64,000 nucleotides of DNA from Bradyrhizobium diazoefficiens (GTDB lineage Bacteria > Pseudomonadota > Alphaproteobacteria > Rhizobiales > Xanthobacteraceae): contig NZ_CP067041.1 in assembly GCF_016599855.1 (NCBI RefSeq), forward strand, positions 2,232,001-2,296,000, read 5' to 3'. Position 1 is the stretch's first letter, and every line of letters starts with the position of its first letter. The translations under genes and the position numbers were made by a program. Of this stretch, positions 8,448-18,112 are shown in pieces. Under the pieces are notes generated by a model. The model saw nothing but the letters and a program-made list of their open reading frames with translations. It was not told the DNA's origin and made no database searches.

Positions 8448-9062
8448 ATGGCAACGCTCCGCGCTTCGTGCGCATGGACCCGGCGGCGCGGCTGGATTCT
8501 CGGCGCCGGGCAGCTCGCCTGGCTGAAGCGCGAGCTCGCCGCCTCACGCGCGACCTGGAAGGTGATCGCGGCCGACTTGCCGATCGGGCTGATCAGCCTC
8601 GATGCCGTTGCGCTCGGTGATGGGCCGCCCGACAGGCGCGAGCGCGAGATCGCCGATCTCCTCGCATCCATCAAGCACGCCAGTGTCCGCAACATCGTCT
8701 GGCTCACCGCCGACATCCACTACACCGCCGCGCATTATTACGACCCGAACAAGGCCCAGTTTCAGGACTTTGAGCCGTTCTGGGAATTCGTCTCGGGCCC
8801 GTTGCATGCCGGCAGCTGGGGGCCGGGCGAGCTCGACAACACTTTTGGTCCGGTGACGATGTACCAGAACGGCTGCAGCGAAGCGCAGGGCGAGAACCTC
8901 GCACCCAGCTTCGGCCTGCAGTTCTTCGGCCGCGTCGACATCGACGGCACCAGCGGTGTGATGAGAGTGACCTTGAAGGACGTTGACAACCGCGACCTCT
9001 GGTCGGTCGAAATCGTACCGCAGCCGCAGGCGCGCCCCGCCGTGGTGGCGCAGCATTCGTGA
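8448..9062 (+). pseudogene. C-terminal fragment of a PhoD-type alkaline phosphatase
   Basis: From about 8487 the frame matches the last 190 residues of a PhoD family phosphatase: QLAWLKRELAASRATWKVIA, IVWLTADIHYTAAHYYDP, FEPFWEFVSGPLHAGSWGPG and FGRVDIDGTSGVMRVTLKD. Full proteins have about 520 residues and a Tat signal; here the signal, the N-terminal domain and most metal ligands are missing. The first 13 codons from the ATG at 8448 are Arg-rich and unlike the family. It sits between two family B repeats (8184-8315 and 9083-9231), which may have taken part in the deletion. An active phosphatase is very unlikely. Confidence 0.75.
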
Positions 9063-9082
9063 GGGACGGTTGGCTCGTTGAA

Positions 9083-9231
9083 CCTCTCCCGCTTGCGGGA
9101 GAGGTCGGCGCGTCCCGGGCGATGCGAAGCATCGTCCCGCGCGCCGGGTGAGGGCTTTCTCCGCTTGGGGATTGTCCCGTTGCGGATGCACCCTCTCCCC
9201 AACCCTCTCCCGCAAGCGGGAGAGGGGCTCA
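9083..9231. repeat. Dispersed intergenic repeat, family B, second copy
   Basis: It begins CCTCTCCCGCTTGCGGGAGA, contains GCGATGCGAAGCATCG and ends with CCCTCTCCCGCAAGCGGGAG. The two ends are inverted copies, so the whole element can fold back on itself. The remaining bases up to the aldo/keto reductase start (9232-9404) are non-coding and must hold its promoter; I see no clear motif there. Confidence 0.75.
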
Positions 9232-9404
9232 CCCTCACTTGTGGTGACAATCGCCCCAAAAGCTAACCCGATCTTGATTAGCCGCCGCGCGCCTGCCGCG
9301 TTATAGTGTCCGTTCCCGCCATCTCTTTTCCATCACCAAAGGGTCTGCTCACGCGGCACCGCCGCGCGCAGCCAGCGGGTTGAAATAACTCGGGAGCCCG
9401 TTCA

Positions 9405-10223
9405 ATGGACAATCTGGAAACACAGGGCATCAGCATCCCCAAGCTCGGCCTCGGCACCTTCCGCATGCAGGGCGATGCCTGTCGCGCCGCGGTCGAGAGC
9501 GCGCTGTCGATCGGCTATCGTCATATCGATACCGCCGAAATGTACGCCAACGAAGAGGCGATCGGCGCCGCGCTCGCAACGGCCTCGGTGCCGCGTGGCG
9601 AGCTGCACGTCACGACAAAAGTCTGGCACGAGAATCTGGCGCCGGACGCGATCCGCCGCGCCTTCGATGCCAGCCTGAAGAAGCTCAGGCTCGACCACGT
9701 CGACCTCTATCTCGTGCACTGGCCGTCGAGATCGGCGGATTGGGGCGCGGTGTTCGAGACCTTGATGAAGCTGAAGGAGGAGGGGCGCGCACGAGCGATC
9801 GGCGTTGCCAATTTCACCACGGCGCTGCTCAAGATTGCGGTCGAGGAGGTCAAGGCACCGATCGCCTGCAACCAGATCGAATATCACGCAATGCTCCATC
9901 AATCGAAGGTGCTGGCCTATCTCAAAGCCAAGTCGATCCCGCTCGTCGCTTACTGCCCGCTCGCGCAGGGGCGTGTCGCCTCGGACCCGGTGCTGAACGA
10001 AATCGGCGCTAAACACGACGCGAGCGGCGCGCAAGTGGCGTTGAAATGGCTGCTCGATCAGGACGGCGTCGCCGCGATCCCGAAGGCGTCACGCCGCGAG
10101 AGCCAGCAGGCCAATCTGGATGCGCTGAAGATCACGCTCGACGATGCTGACCGCAAGAAGATTGCCGCGCTGTCGAAGGACAGGCGTTGCGTCAATCCAG
10201 GCTTTGCGCCGGCTTGGGATTAG
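9405..10223 (+). CDS. Aldo/keto reductase
   Basis: A 272-residue NADPH-dependent oxidoreductase of the AKR superfamily (DkgA/DkgB-like), reducing aldehydes and ketones. The complete catalytic tetrad is visible: D42, Y47 (DTAEMYANE), K72 (TTKVWHENL) and H105 (YLVHWP). The C-terminal cofactor loop IPKASRRESQQANLDAL is also present. The ATG at 9405 fits the usual family start. It stands alone, with repeats upstream. The physiological substrate is unknown; methylglyoxal or 2,5-diketogluconate are family examples. Confidence 0.85.
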   Translation: MDNLETQGISIPKLGLGTFRMQGDACRAAVESALSIGYRHIDTAEMYANEEAIGAALATASVPRGELHVTTKVWHENLAPDAIRRAFDASLKKLRLDHVDLYLVHWPSRSADWGAVFETLMKLKEEGRARAIGVANFTTALLKIAVEEVKAPIACNQIEYHAMLHQSKVLAYLKAKSIPLVAYCPLAQGRVASDPVLNEIGAKHDASGAQVALKWLLDQDGVAAIPKASRRESQQANLDALKITLDDADRKKIAALSKDRRCVNPGFAPAWD

Positions 10224-10289
10224 TCTCGGCAGTCACTGTTGAACGCAGAGAAATGGCCCCGCGTGGGGCCATTTCCATTGCGTTCCGCA

Positions 10290-10511
10290 TTAGTAGTCCA
10301 TGTGGCGGTGACCGCGCTTGATCACCACGACGTTGTCGTGATGGTGCCAGCCGCGATGCCAGCCATAGTCGCGATGTTCGCGGAATTCGGCACGGGCGCC
10401 GTACGGGCCGTGATGATGACCCTTGATCACCACAGTCTCAGCACTTGCCAACGTCGGCGCCGCAACCGCGAGCGCACCCAGAGCGGCAACGACATAACCA
10501 AGCTTCTTCAT
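10290..10511 (-). CDS. Small secreted histidine-rich protein
   Basis: A 73-residue protein with a signal peptide (residues 1-24, cleavage after ASA). The mature 49 residues carry many His, Arg and Tyr (IKGHHHGPYGARAEFREHRD, GWHRGWHHHDN, RGHRHMDY). Such His-rich exported peptides are common in Bradyrhizobium, usually unnamed; metal binding is plausible but not shown. The ribosome site GGAGGACATC lies directly upstream of the ATG. It has no obvious operon partner. Confidence 0.7.
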   Translation of the reverse strand: MKKLGYVVAALGALAVAAPTLASAETVVIKGHHHGPYGARAEFREHRDYGWHRGWHHHDNVVVIKRGHRHMDY

Positions 10512-10616
10512 GATGTCCTCCTCCAGTGGAATGCAAAGTTAAACCGCGCATTCGCAGGAACGTTCCGGAACAACGGCAAGAGAATTCTGAATGGATATTC
10601 AGGATCGAGACGATCG

Positions 10617-11066
10617 TCAGTCGCAATGGTGTTGTGCAGGTGTCGGCGCGCCGGTCTTGACGTACTTGCCGTCCCTGATCGTGTATTCGCCGCGCTCGCT
10701 CCGATTGTAGATCGCGCGCAAATTGCCCTCGTTCGAAAGCATCAGTCCGAACTCGCGCGTTTGATGCAGCGACGGGAAGAACACCATCACATTGAGCAGG
10801 CCTTCGGCGTCGACCGTGGCGGATACCACCTCGTTCTCGTCCCTGGCGTGGCCGAAATTGCGCCGATATATCACCCGGCCGTCCTTGCTGATCTTGTAGG
10901 TCAGCACCGTGCCCTCGTGGCGGTCGGGCGGCAGCGTGCAGTCGACCGACCATGAGCCGAGCAGCCCCCACCGCTCGACCGTCGCCGCTAGCGTCTCGGC
11001 GTGAGCCAGGGATGCGAAAGCAATCCAAAGCACCGCCGCGGCCATCAAGCGGCTCAAACGATGCAT
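10617..11066 (-). CDS. Exported protein of unknown function
   Basis: A 149-residue protein with a signal peptide (about residues 1-23, MHRLSRLM...SLAHA). The mature part starts ETLAATVERWGLLGSWSVDC and ends TGAPTPAQHHCD, with two cysteines that may pair. Its beta-rich pattern (TYKISKDGRVIYRRNFG, YTIRDGKYVKTGAP) resembles small lipocalin-like or DUF-type periplasmic proteins, but I cannot name the family. Two adjacent ATGs exist; the second (11066) has the better distance to AGGA. The longer frame to 11270 overlaps the aminotransferase and is rejected. Confidence 0.65.
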   Translation of the reverse strand: MHRLSRLMAAAVLWIAFASLAHAETLAATVERWGLLGSWSVDCTLPPDRHEGTVLTYKISKDGRVIYRRNFGHARDENEVVSATVDAEGLLNVMVFFPSLHQTREFGLMLSNEGNLRAIYNRSERGEYTIRDGKYVKTGAPTPAQHHCD

Positions 11067-11157
11067 CATGTCCTGAAAAGCCCCGCCGCGATCAGTTCGA
11101 AATTGTAGCATTCCGCGCATCGTCGTCCATGTCAGCCCCAGGCGGCCTAAGCGAACC

Positions 11158-12390
11158 TTAGGCGCGCTTCTCCACATTGGCGCTGCGGGCCGGCACGCCG
11201 AACTCCTTTCGGCAGACTTCTGCCAGCACGGCGACGCCCTCGCGGATTTGCTGGTGCGACGGGCTCGCAAAGCACAGTCGCAGCCGCGAGCCGGAGTGGC
11301 CCTTGTCGGTCGACCATTCCGGCCCCGGATTGATCGAGACGCCGGCGGCGAGCGCGGCCTGATAGAGTTTGAGCGTATCGACCTGGTCGGGCAGCTTCAC
11401 CCACAGGAAGATGCCGCCCTTGGGCTCCTCGAATTCGGCCGCGGTCCCGAACTGTTCGTTGACAGCCTCCATCAGCGTGTCGAGCTTGGTGCGCAGCGCT
11501 TTCGTCAGCGCCGGCACGTGGCTCGCGAAATGCGGCTTGCAATAGGCGGCCAGCACCATCTGCTCCAGTGCGCCGGAGCCGGCATCGGTCTTCAGCGCCA
11601 GCATACGCGACATCACATCCCAGGGGGCGACGATGAAGCCGACGCGCAGCGCCGGCGCGATCGATTTCGAGAACGAGCCGATATGGATCACGCCGCCATT
11701 GGGGCTCATTGCGTAGATTGCCGCCGGCCGCTGTCCCGACCAGACCAGGTCGGCATAGCAATCGTCTTCAAAAATCGGCACGCCATATTCGGCCGACAGC
11801 CGCAGCAATTCGGCGCGGCGTGTCTCCGGCATGATGCTGCCGGTCGGGTTCTGCACCGTCGGAATGGTGTAGATGTATTTCGGCCGGATGCCGCGGCCCT
11901 TCAGCTCGGCCAGTGTCGAGGCCAGCACGTCCATGCGCATGCCGTCTTCGTCGAGCGGAATGCCGATAGTGTTGACACCCAGCCGTGTCAGGCGCTGAAG
12001 CGCTCCCTGATAGGTCTCCTGCTCGACGATCACGGTGTCGCCGCGCGCCAGCAGCGTGTTGTTGACGAGATCGAGCGCCTGGAGCGAGCCGGAGACGATC
12101 ATGAGATCGTCGACCGTGCAGCTGATGCCCGCATCGCGCTTCAGTTTTGTCACCAGAAATTCGCGCAGCGGCAAGTAACCTTGGGGCCCATGCGCCAGCC
12201 CGTAAGTGGCGAGCGAGCGGCCCTCGCGTTGCAGGGCCTGATTGGCGGCCTCGATCAGCTCGTCGAGCGGGACCTGCTCGGAGTCGTTGTTGCCGCCGAC
12301 GAAGCTGTATTTCGCGAGGCCCGTCCAGCGTGCAGAAGGGGCCGGCAGCCCCGCGGGAAACAGGGGCGCGAAATCGAAGCTGGACGTCAT
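11158..12390 (-). CDS. PLP-dependent aminotransferase (class I/II, LysN/2-aminoadipate type)
   Basis: A 410-residue fold-type I aminotransferase resembling 2-aminoadipate or aromatic aminotransferases related to MocR C-termini, but without a DNA-binding domain. Seen are YGLAHGPQGYLPLREFL, the PLP-phosphate region IVSGSLQALDLV, TVQNPTGSIM, EDDCYADL with the PLP-contacting Asp, and the Schiff-base lysine K242 in IGSFSKSIAPALRVGF. The ATG at 12390 follows an 18-base leader containing GAGGAA that is also found before the ABC binding protein gene at 19318. The shared leader hints at joint control with amino-acid uptake. Substrate is inferred only. Confidence 0.85.
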   Translation of the reverse strand: MTSSFDFAPLFPAGLPAPSARWTGLAKYSFVGGNNDSEQVPLDELIEAANQALQREGRSLATYGLAHGPQGYLPLREFLVTKLKRDAGISCTVDDLMIVSGSLQALDLVNNTLLARGDTVIVEQETYQGALQRLTRLGVNTIGIPLDEDGMRMDVLASTLAELKGRGIRPKYIYTIPTVQNPTGSIMPETRRAELLRLSAEYGVPIFEDDCYADLVWSGQRPAAIYAMSPNGGVIHIGSFSKSIAPALRVGFIVAPWDVMSRMLALKTDAGSGALEQMVLAAYCKPHFASHVPALTKALRTKLDTLMEAVNEQFGTAAEFEEPKGGIFLWVKLPDQVDTLKLYQAALAAGVSINPGPEWSTDKGHSGSRLRLCFASPSHQQIREGVAVLAEVCRKEFGVPARSANVEKRA

Positions 12391-12394
12391 GGGA

Positions 12395-12412
12395 GCGTTC
12401 CTCGTTGTTCTT
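12395..12412 (-). promoter_or_regulatory. Shared 18-base 5' leader with ribosome site (copy 1)
   Basis: The minus strand reads AAGAACAACGAGGAACGC, four bases before the start ATG at 12390. An identical 18-mer sits at exactly the same distance before the ATG at 19318. GAGGAA is the likely Shine-Dalgarno. Conservation beyond the Shine-Dalgarno suggests a functional leader, for example a small-RNA or RNA-binding-protein target. Confidence 0.55.
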
Positions 12413-12659
12413 ATTGAGCCGCCGGCCCGGTGCCGACCGGGCACCGCGATTTCGATGATGTCATCATGCCAGTGTTTTGCCCGACGCGTCAAACAAAATT
12501 CGTAAAATCCGTATCCTGCGTGTCAACAAGCCATTGATTTTGCGGGGCATGGCTACTGTGCATGGGGTTGTTTTCGCCTTTTCGATCTGCGGGTCGCGCC
12601 AGCGCTCGCTTAAAGCAGCGGCCGATCGGCGTCGTCGATCCCGGCCGCTTCGACCTGCG

Positions 12660-13268
12660 TTACTTCTTGCTGACCGTCCGGGTCGGACGTCCCTGGCTGA
12701 TGAAAGCGTAATGCGCATTGGCGACACCGCCAACCATCAAGGCCTCGACCGCCGGCTCGGCGATCTCGCCCGTGGCGGCCCAGTCGACGATGAAATTGGC
12801 CCCGGTCCCGCCGCGCACGTCGTCGGTCGGAATGAAGATCGAGATGGTCGCGAGCGGCTTCACGGCAATGGGCGCCTTGAGATAGGTTTCCACCTGCTTG
12901 CCCGCGGTATCGAAATAGGCGATGCGCCTGACCACCAGTGCTTGCGTCTCCGAGGCGTTGTGGACGCTCAGCGTCACAGAGAAGTCGACGCGCAGCTTGC
13001 CCTGGCTCATCGCGACGCTGGAATAGGCCGGCACGTAGAAGCCTCCGGAGACGGCGAGTTCCTCCTTCGGCATCGCCGTCAGCGAATCGGCGAAGGTCTG
13101 TTCGAGGTTCGTCTTGGGCTGCGCAGCCGCCGGCAAAGCGGACCCGAGCGGACCTAGCAGGACCATCAGCCAGAGCACGATCCGTAGGTGATGGGCTGCT
13201 CGCTTGCCGCATCGCGACCGGTCTTCACGGGGCGGCAAAAGCGACCAATCTGGCAAGTATGGGCTCAT
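12660..13268 (-). CDS. DUF3124 family exported protein
   Basis: A protein of about 202 residues whose C-terminal 145 residues form a DUF3124 domain (AVSGGFYVPAYSSVAMSQGK, FSVTLSVHNASETQALVVRR, IFIPTDDVRGGTGANFIVDW). A hydrophobic stretch ending SALPAAAQ acts as a signal peptide. The start is uncertain: the ATG at 13268 has GGAGG 12 bases upstream but leaves a long N-region, while a GTG at 13178 would place the signal peptide at the very N-terminus. DUF3124 has no known function and is usually periplasmic. Confidence 0.7.
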   Translation of the reverse strand: MSPYLPDWSLLPPREDRSRCGKRAAHHLRIVLWLMVLLGPLGSALPAAAQPKTNLEQTFADSLTAMPKEELAVSGGFYVPAYSSVAMSQGKLRVDFSVTLSVHNASETQALVVRRIAYFDTAGKQVETYLKAPIAVKPLATISIFIPTDDVRGGTGANFIVDWAATGEIAEPAVEALMVGGVANAHYAFISQGRPTRTVSKK

Positions 13269-13444
13269 TCGCGAGATCACCCTCCGTGGTCTGTTTGGCG
13301 GGATGCCGGGACCTGCTCGCCCACCCCGCGGCCGCCGATCCTGCCCTACCTTTATCGCCGGCGTCTGCATAGGTCCATTCGATCCGGGACTGCGGTCAGG
13401 TCGCAGGAATCCGTTGCGTCCAGAACACTAGCGCTTGGGCCCAA

Positions 13445-13483
13445 GTCGGGCTAAGGCGTCGGGCTAAGGCGTCCGGCTAAGCC
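13445..13483. repeat. Three tandem 13-bp repeats upstream of ribB
   Basis: The unit GTCGGGCTAAGGC occurs twice exactly and a third time with two changes (GTCCGGCTAAGCC). It ends 26 bases before the start of the ribB gene, in its presumed 5' untranslated region. I looked for the conserved blocks of an FMN riboswitch here and did not find them. Confidence 0.7.
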
Positions 13484-13509
13484 GGCCCGTAACCAATAGA
13501 GATTGGGAA

Positions 13510-14586
13510 ATGCCCGATAACGTTCAGGAAGTCTTGCAGGCCTTTGCCCGGGGCGAACTCGTTGTCGTGACCGATGACGAGGACCGCGAGGGCGAGGGCG
13601 ATCTGATCGTCGCCGCCTCGTTCTGCACGGCGGAAAAAATGGCCTTCATCATCCGCCACACCTCCGGCATCGTCTGCGCGCCGATCACGACCGAGGACGC
13701 GCGCCGGCTGCGGCTCGACCCGATGGTCGCCCACAATGATTCCGCCCACACCACCGCGTTCACGGTCTCGATCGACTACAAGCCCGACGGCGGCACCGGC
13801 ATCTCGGCGGAGGAGCGCGCCTCGTGCTGCCGCGCGCTCTCCAATCCCAATGCCGGCGCCAACGACTTCGCCCGGCCCGGCCATATCTTTCCGCTGATCG
13901 CCAAGGACGGCGGCGTGCTGCTGCGTTCCGGCCATACTGAAGCCGCGGTCGATCTCTGCAAGCTCTCGGGCCTGCCGCCGGTCGGCGTCATCAGCGAGTT
14001 GATGAACGACGACGGCAGCGTGATGAAAGGCGAGCAGGTCGCCCGCTTTGCCGCCCAGCACAAGCTGAAGCACGTCACCATCGCCGACATGATCGCTTAC
14101 CGGCAGGCGCGCGAAAAGCTGATCGAGCGGGTCTCGACCTTCACGACCGAAAGCCCGATCGGGCCGCTTCAGGGCTATGCCTACCGCTCGCCGTTCGATT
14201 CCATCGCCCATGTCGCTTTCGTCTATAACGGAGTCGGCGACGGCAAGAACGTGCTGACGCGCTTCCACAAGCCGAATATCGTCAAGGACACCTTTACCGG
14301 CCACAAGCGCATGGCGGCCGTGCTCGAGCACTTCAAGAAGTCCGGCCGGGGTGTGCTGGTTTACTTGCGTGACGGTGCCGCGGGCGTCCCCGTGGCGCCG
14401 CTGCCGGACGAGACGTCGACGGAAGCCGACCGCAACCGCCAATGGCGCGAGGTCGGCGTCGGCGCGCAGATCTTGCGCGATCTCGGCGTCACCTCAATCC
14501 GCCATCTCACCTCGTCGGTGCACGACTACAAAGGCCTGTCGGGCTTCGGCATCGAGATCGTCGCCAACGAGCAGCTTGATAGCTAG
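13510..14586 (+). CDS. ribB: 3,4-dihydroxy-2-butanone-4-phosphate synthase with degenerate GTP cyclohydrolase II domain
   Basis: A 358-residue RibBA-like protein of riboflavin synthesis. Residues 1-205 hold an intact RibB domain that turns ribulose 5-phosphate into dihydroxybutanone phosphate: acidic loop [29 protein letters not shown] and [11 protein letters not shown]. Residues 206-358 correspond to RibA but lack its zinc-binding cysteines and the usual catalytic signature; only [14 protein letters not shown] and the final GFGIEIV recall the fold. Many alpha-Proteobacteria have this form and a separate active RibA. The ATG at 13510 is preceded by AGAGATTGGGAA. Confidence 0.85.
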   Translation: MPDNVQEVLQAFARGELVVVTDDEDREGEGDLIVAASFCTAEKMAFIIRHTSGIVCAPITTEDARRLRLDPMVAHNDSAHTTAFTVSIDYKPDGGTGISAEERASCCRALSNPNAGANDFARPGHIFPLIAKDGGVLLRSGHTEAAVDLCKLSGLPPVGVISELMNDDGSVMKGEQVARFAAQHKLKHVTIADMIAYRQAREKLIERVSTFTTESPIGPLQGYAYRSPFDSIAHVAFVYNGVGDGKNVLTRFHKPNIVKDTFTGHKRMAAVLEHFKKSGRGVLVYLRDGAAGVPVAPLPDETSTEADRNRQWREVGVGAQILRDLGVTSIRHLTSSVHDYKGLSGFGIEIVANEQLDS

Positions 14587-14726
14587 CGCGATCATTCCGA
14601 GGTGCGCCACGCGCATCCCCGGGATTTGCGCAGACCCGTACATCCGCAACGCAATTGCACTTGTTGCCGCGGCGTTTTAGTTTGTCGGGCAATTTTAAGA
14701 CGGAACCAGACCCGAAAGGACGTTTC

Positions 14727-15941
<1,215 letters not shown>

Positions 15942-15950
15942 TATGTTCTC

Positions 15951-16050
15951 CGTCATTCCGGGGCGATGCAAAGCATCGAACTATGGTGCGCAATTGCGCA
16001 CCTGAGAATCTCGAGATTCCGGGTTGCCCTTCGAGCGCCCCGGAATGACG
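15951..16050. repeat. Dispersed intergenic repeat, family A (CGTCATTCCGGGG palindrome)
   Basis: Outer arms CGTCATTCCGGGGCGATGC and GCGCCCCGGAATGACG are inverted copies, with inner palindromes GTGCGCAATTGCGCAC and ATCTCGAGAT. The same family occurs at 17003-17043, 31149-31230 and, in shorter variant form, at 47590-47695. It lies in the gap between gcdH and the MBL gene and could act as a terminator or mRNA-stabilising hairpin. Confidence 0.8.
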
Positions 16051-16071
16051 TCAAAGAACAAAGAAGATGCC

Positions 16072-16995
16072 ATGTCCGACAACTACGACGTCCCGTTCAA
16101 CCGCAACTTTCCGCTTAAGCCGGGTGTCGTCGAGGAAGTCCGCCCCGGCGTGCGGCGCGTCCTGTGCAACAATCCGAGCCCGTTCACCTTCACCGGTACC
16201 GTCAGCTACATCATAGGCACAGGCAACGTCGCGATCATCGATCCCGGCCCAGACGATGAGGCTCATGCGGCGGCGCTGCTCGAGGCCGTGCGTGGCGAGA
16301 CGGTGAGCCATATCTTCGTCACCCACACCCACCGTGATCATTCGCCCAATACACCGCGCATCAAGCAGGCGACCGGCGCGCCGGTGTATGCCGAGGGCCC
16401 GCATCGCGCCTCGCGCCCGCGCTTCGAGAGCGAGAAGCACAATCCGGAATCGGGCGCCGACCGCGACTTCGCGCCCGACGTCAGGATCGCCCATGGCGAC
16501 GTCGTCGAAGGCGCAGGCTGGCGGCTCGAGGCCGTGGCCACGCCCGGCCATACCGCCAATCACCTTGCTTTTGCCTGGCCCAAGCGAAAGTTCAGCTTCG
16601 TCGGCGATCACGTCATGGGCTGGTCGACCTCGATCGTGGCGCCGCCCGACGGCTCGATGATCGACTACATGGAGTCGCTCGATCGCCTCGCCGCGCGCGC
16701 GGAGGATCTGTACTTCTCCGGCCACGGCCCCGAAATCCCTGATGGTCCTCGCTTCGTGCGTTTCCTGATCCGTCACCGCAAGGCACGCGAGGCCTCGATC
16801 CTGCACCGCCTCGCCAAGGGCGAGGCCGACATCCCGACCCTGGTGCGGGCGATCTATATCGGCATCGATCCCAGGCTGACCACGGCCGCCGGCTATTCCG
16901 TGCTGGCGCATCTGGAAGACCTCGTCGCACGTGGTGTCGTGGCGACCGACGGCGATCCCGTGATCGGCGGAACGTATCGGATGGCGGGCGCTTAG
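16072..16995 (+). CDS. MBL-fold metallo-hydrolase (LACTB2-like)
   Basis: A 307-residue metallo-beta-lactamase-fold hydrolase. The dinuclear metal site is visible as HTHRDH (85-90), then TPGHTANHLAF and GDHVMGWSTSIV, followed by FSGHGPEIPD. A helical C-terminal region (ILHRLAKGEADIPTLVRAIY) is typical for LACTB2-like proteins, some of which are endoribonucleases. The true substrate is unknown. The ATG at 16072 follows AAAGAAGATGCC; the longer frame from 16024 would translate part of the repeat and is rejected. Confidence 0.8.
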   Translation: MSDNYDVPFNRNFPLKPGVVEEVRPGVRRVLCNNPSPFTFTGTVSYIIGTGNVAIIDPGPDDEAHAAALLEAVRGETVSHIFVTHTHRDHSPNTPRIKQATGAPVYAEGPHRASRPRFESEKHNPESGADRDFAPDVRIAHGDVVEGAGWRLEAVATPGHTANHLAFAWPKRKFSFVGDHVMGWSTSIVAPPDGSMIDYMESLDRLAARAEDLYFSGHGPEIPDGPRFVRFLIRHRKAREASILHRLAKGEADIPTLVRAIYIGIDPRLTTAAGYSVLAHLEDLVARGVVATDGDPVIGGTYRMAGA

Positions 16996-17002
16996 CCTTG
17001 AG

Positions 17003-17043
17003 CGTCATTCCGGGGCGCGCGTCAGCGCGAGCCCGGAATGACG
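17003..17043. repeat. Short family A repeat
   Basis: CGTCATTCCGGGGCGCGCG is followed by an inverted CGCGAGCCCGGAATGACG, giving a hairpin between the convergent MBL and DUF1499 genes. It probably serves as a bidirectional stop for transcription, though no U-tract is present. Confidence 0.7.
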
Positions 17044-17050
17044 GCGGGAG

Positions 17051-17905
17051 TTATTTCTTCACCGTCTTCGCCGGCGCTTTCGGCGGCGCCACCGGGGTCT
17101 TCTTCACCGGCTTCAGTGCGTCGGCATCGGCGGCGGTGTTGAGGTCGTCGATGAATTTCGTCACGCGCGCGGCGTTGCTGCCGAGGTCGCTCTCGAAATA
17201 GCGCGAGGCGGAGCGAATATCGACGCGGGAATCCTCGCCGTCAGGCATGACCCTGATCGAGATGTCCTCGCGAAAGCCCATGATCGGTGTGCGCGCCACC
17301 GCCTCGATGCGGCCCATGCGGCGCGGTGGCTGCGGCTCGCGTTCGTCGATGACGGTCCATTTGCGCTTGATGACGAGCTGGCGCGCGATCGCATAGGCGC
17401 GGTCGACGGGGATCTCGAGCTCGATCGGCTCGATATCGGGATAGAACTGGCGCTGCTGCTCGGCCGAGTAGAGACCGGCATAAACAGCGGTGTTGGTGCC
17501 GTCGCCGGTGCGCAGGCGCGACAGCGCCTCGAAGCGCGGCGGGTCGATGGGATCGGTGGTGATGTCGTGGATATGAGGCAGCTTGCGGTAGAGCACGGCT
17601 TGATAAGCGGGATAGGCGAGGATCGCCCCGTCGATGAGGAAAGCGAGCAGGATGCGCGCCATGCCGCGCGAGCCGTTCTGCCAGATCGCGGCAAAGCCGG
17701 CGAGCCCGAACAGGATGGAAAGCCCGGCGATAGCGAGCCCGCCGAAGAAGGTAGCTAGCGCCGGCTTCATCTCCAGGAAGTCGAAGCGGACGATGATGAT
17801 CGACACCACCACCGCCACCACGGCGAACACGGCCAGATTGCGCGCCCAGGTCGCGAGGCTGGACACGGGCTCCGACTGATAGGGAGCGGAAAACCTGCGG
17901 GCCAT
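17051..17905 (-). CDS. DUF1499 family membrane protein
   Basis: A 284-residue protein with three N-terminal membrane segments (about residues 22-45, 50-72 and 85-105) and a soluble DUF1499 domain over about residues 115-260, with IHDITTDPIDPPRFEALSRL, RAYAIARQLVIKRKWTVIDE and RSASRYFESDLGSNAARV. The tail is a Lys/Pro/Ala-rich linker (PVKKTPVAPPKAPAKTVKK). DUF1499 proteins are widespread in Proteobacteria and of unknown function. The gene converges on the MBL gene, with a family A hairpin between them. Confidence 0.8.
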   Translation of the reverse strand: MARRFSAPYQSEPVSSLATWARNLAVFAVVAVVVSIIIVRFDFLEMKPALATFFGGLAIAGLSILFGLAGFAAIWQNGSRGMARILLAFLIDGAILAYPAYQAVLYRKLPHIHDITTDPIDPPRFEALSRLRTGDGTNTAVYAGLYSAEQQRQFYPDIEPIELEIPVDRAYAIARQLVIKRKWTVIDEREPQPPRRMGRIEAVARTPIMGFREDISIRVMPDGEDSRVDIRSASRYFESDLGSNAARVTKFIDDLNTAADADALKPVKKTPVAPPKAPAKTVKK

Positions 17906-18055
17906 AATGCTCGATCACCGATTTGGGTCGCCGGTTATGGGTTGGGACGGCGACGGGAACACGCTGACCTAGCCATTTTTCGAGGAGCTGTGAAGCGGAT
18001 TATCCCGGGAGGTTCTGCCGGTGGCGATTGGCCTTCGCAGTCCCGCGTCTGCGAA

Positions 18056-18085
18056 AACGGGGCGCGCCGGCAAGCGCGCCCCGTT
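18056..18085 (-). terminator. Rho-independent terminator after the ABC binding protein gene
   Basis: Perfect 11-base stem AACGGGGCGCG / CGCGCCCCGTT with an 8-base loop, followed on the minus strand by TTTTCG. It lies 27 bases past the stop of the binding-protein gene at 18113, at the right place to end its transcript. Confidence 0.75.
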
Positions 18086-18112
18086 CTTCCGATCATCGGC
18101 TGGATGTCAGTA

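Noticed and set aside
8184..9231. CRISPR array suggested by repeated palindromes
   Set aside because: The repeats are mosaic, not regularly spaced, and have no spacers; no cas genes are in the window.
13380..13509. FMN riboswitch before ribB
   Set aside because: The conserved aptamer blocks (AGGGYRGG, GACCGGC and similar) are not present; only tandem repeats are seen.
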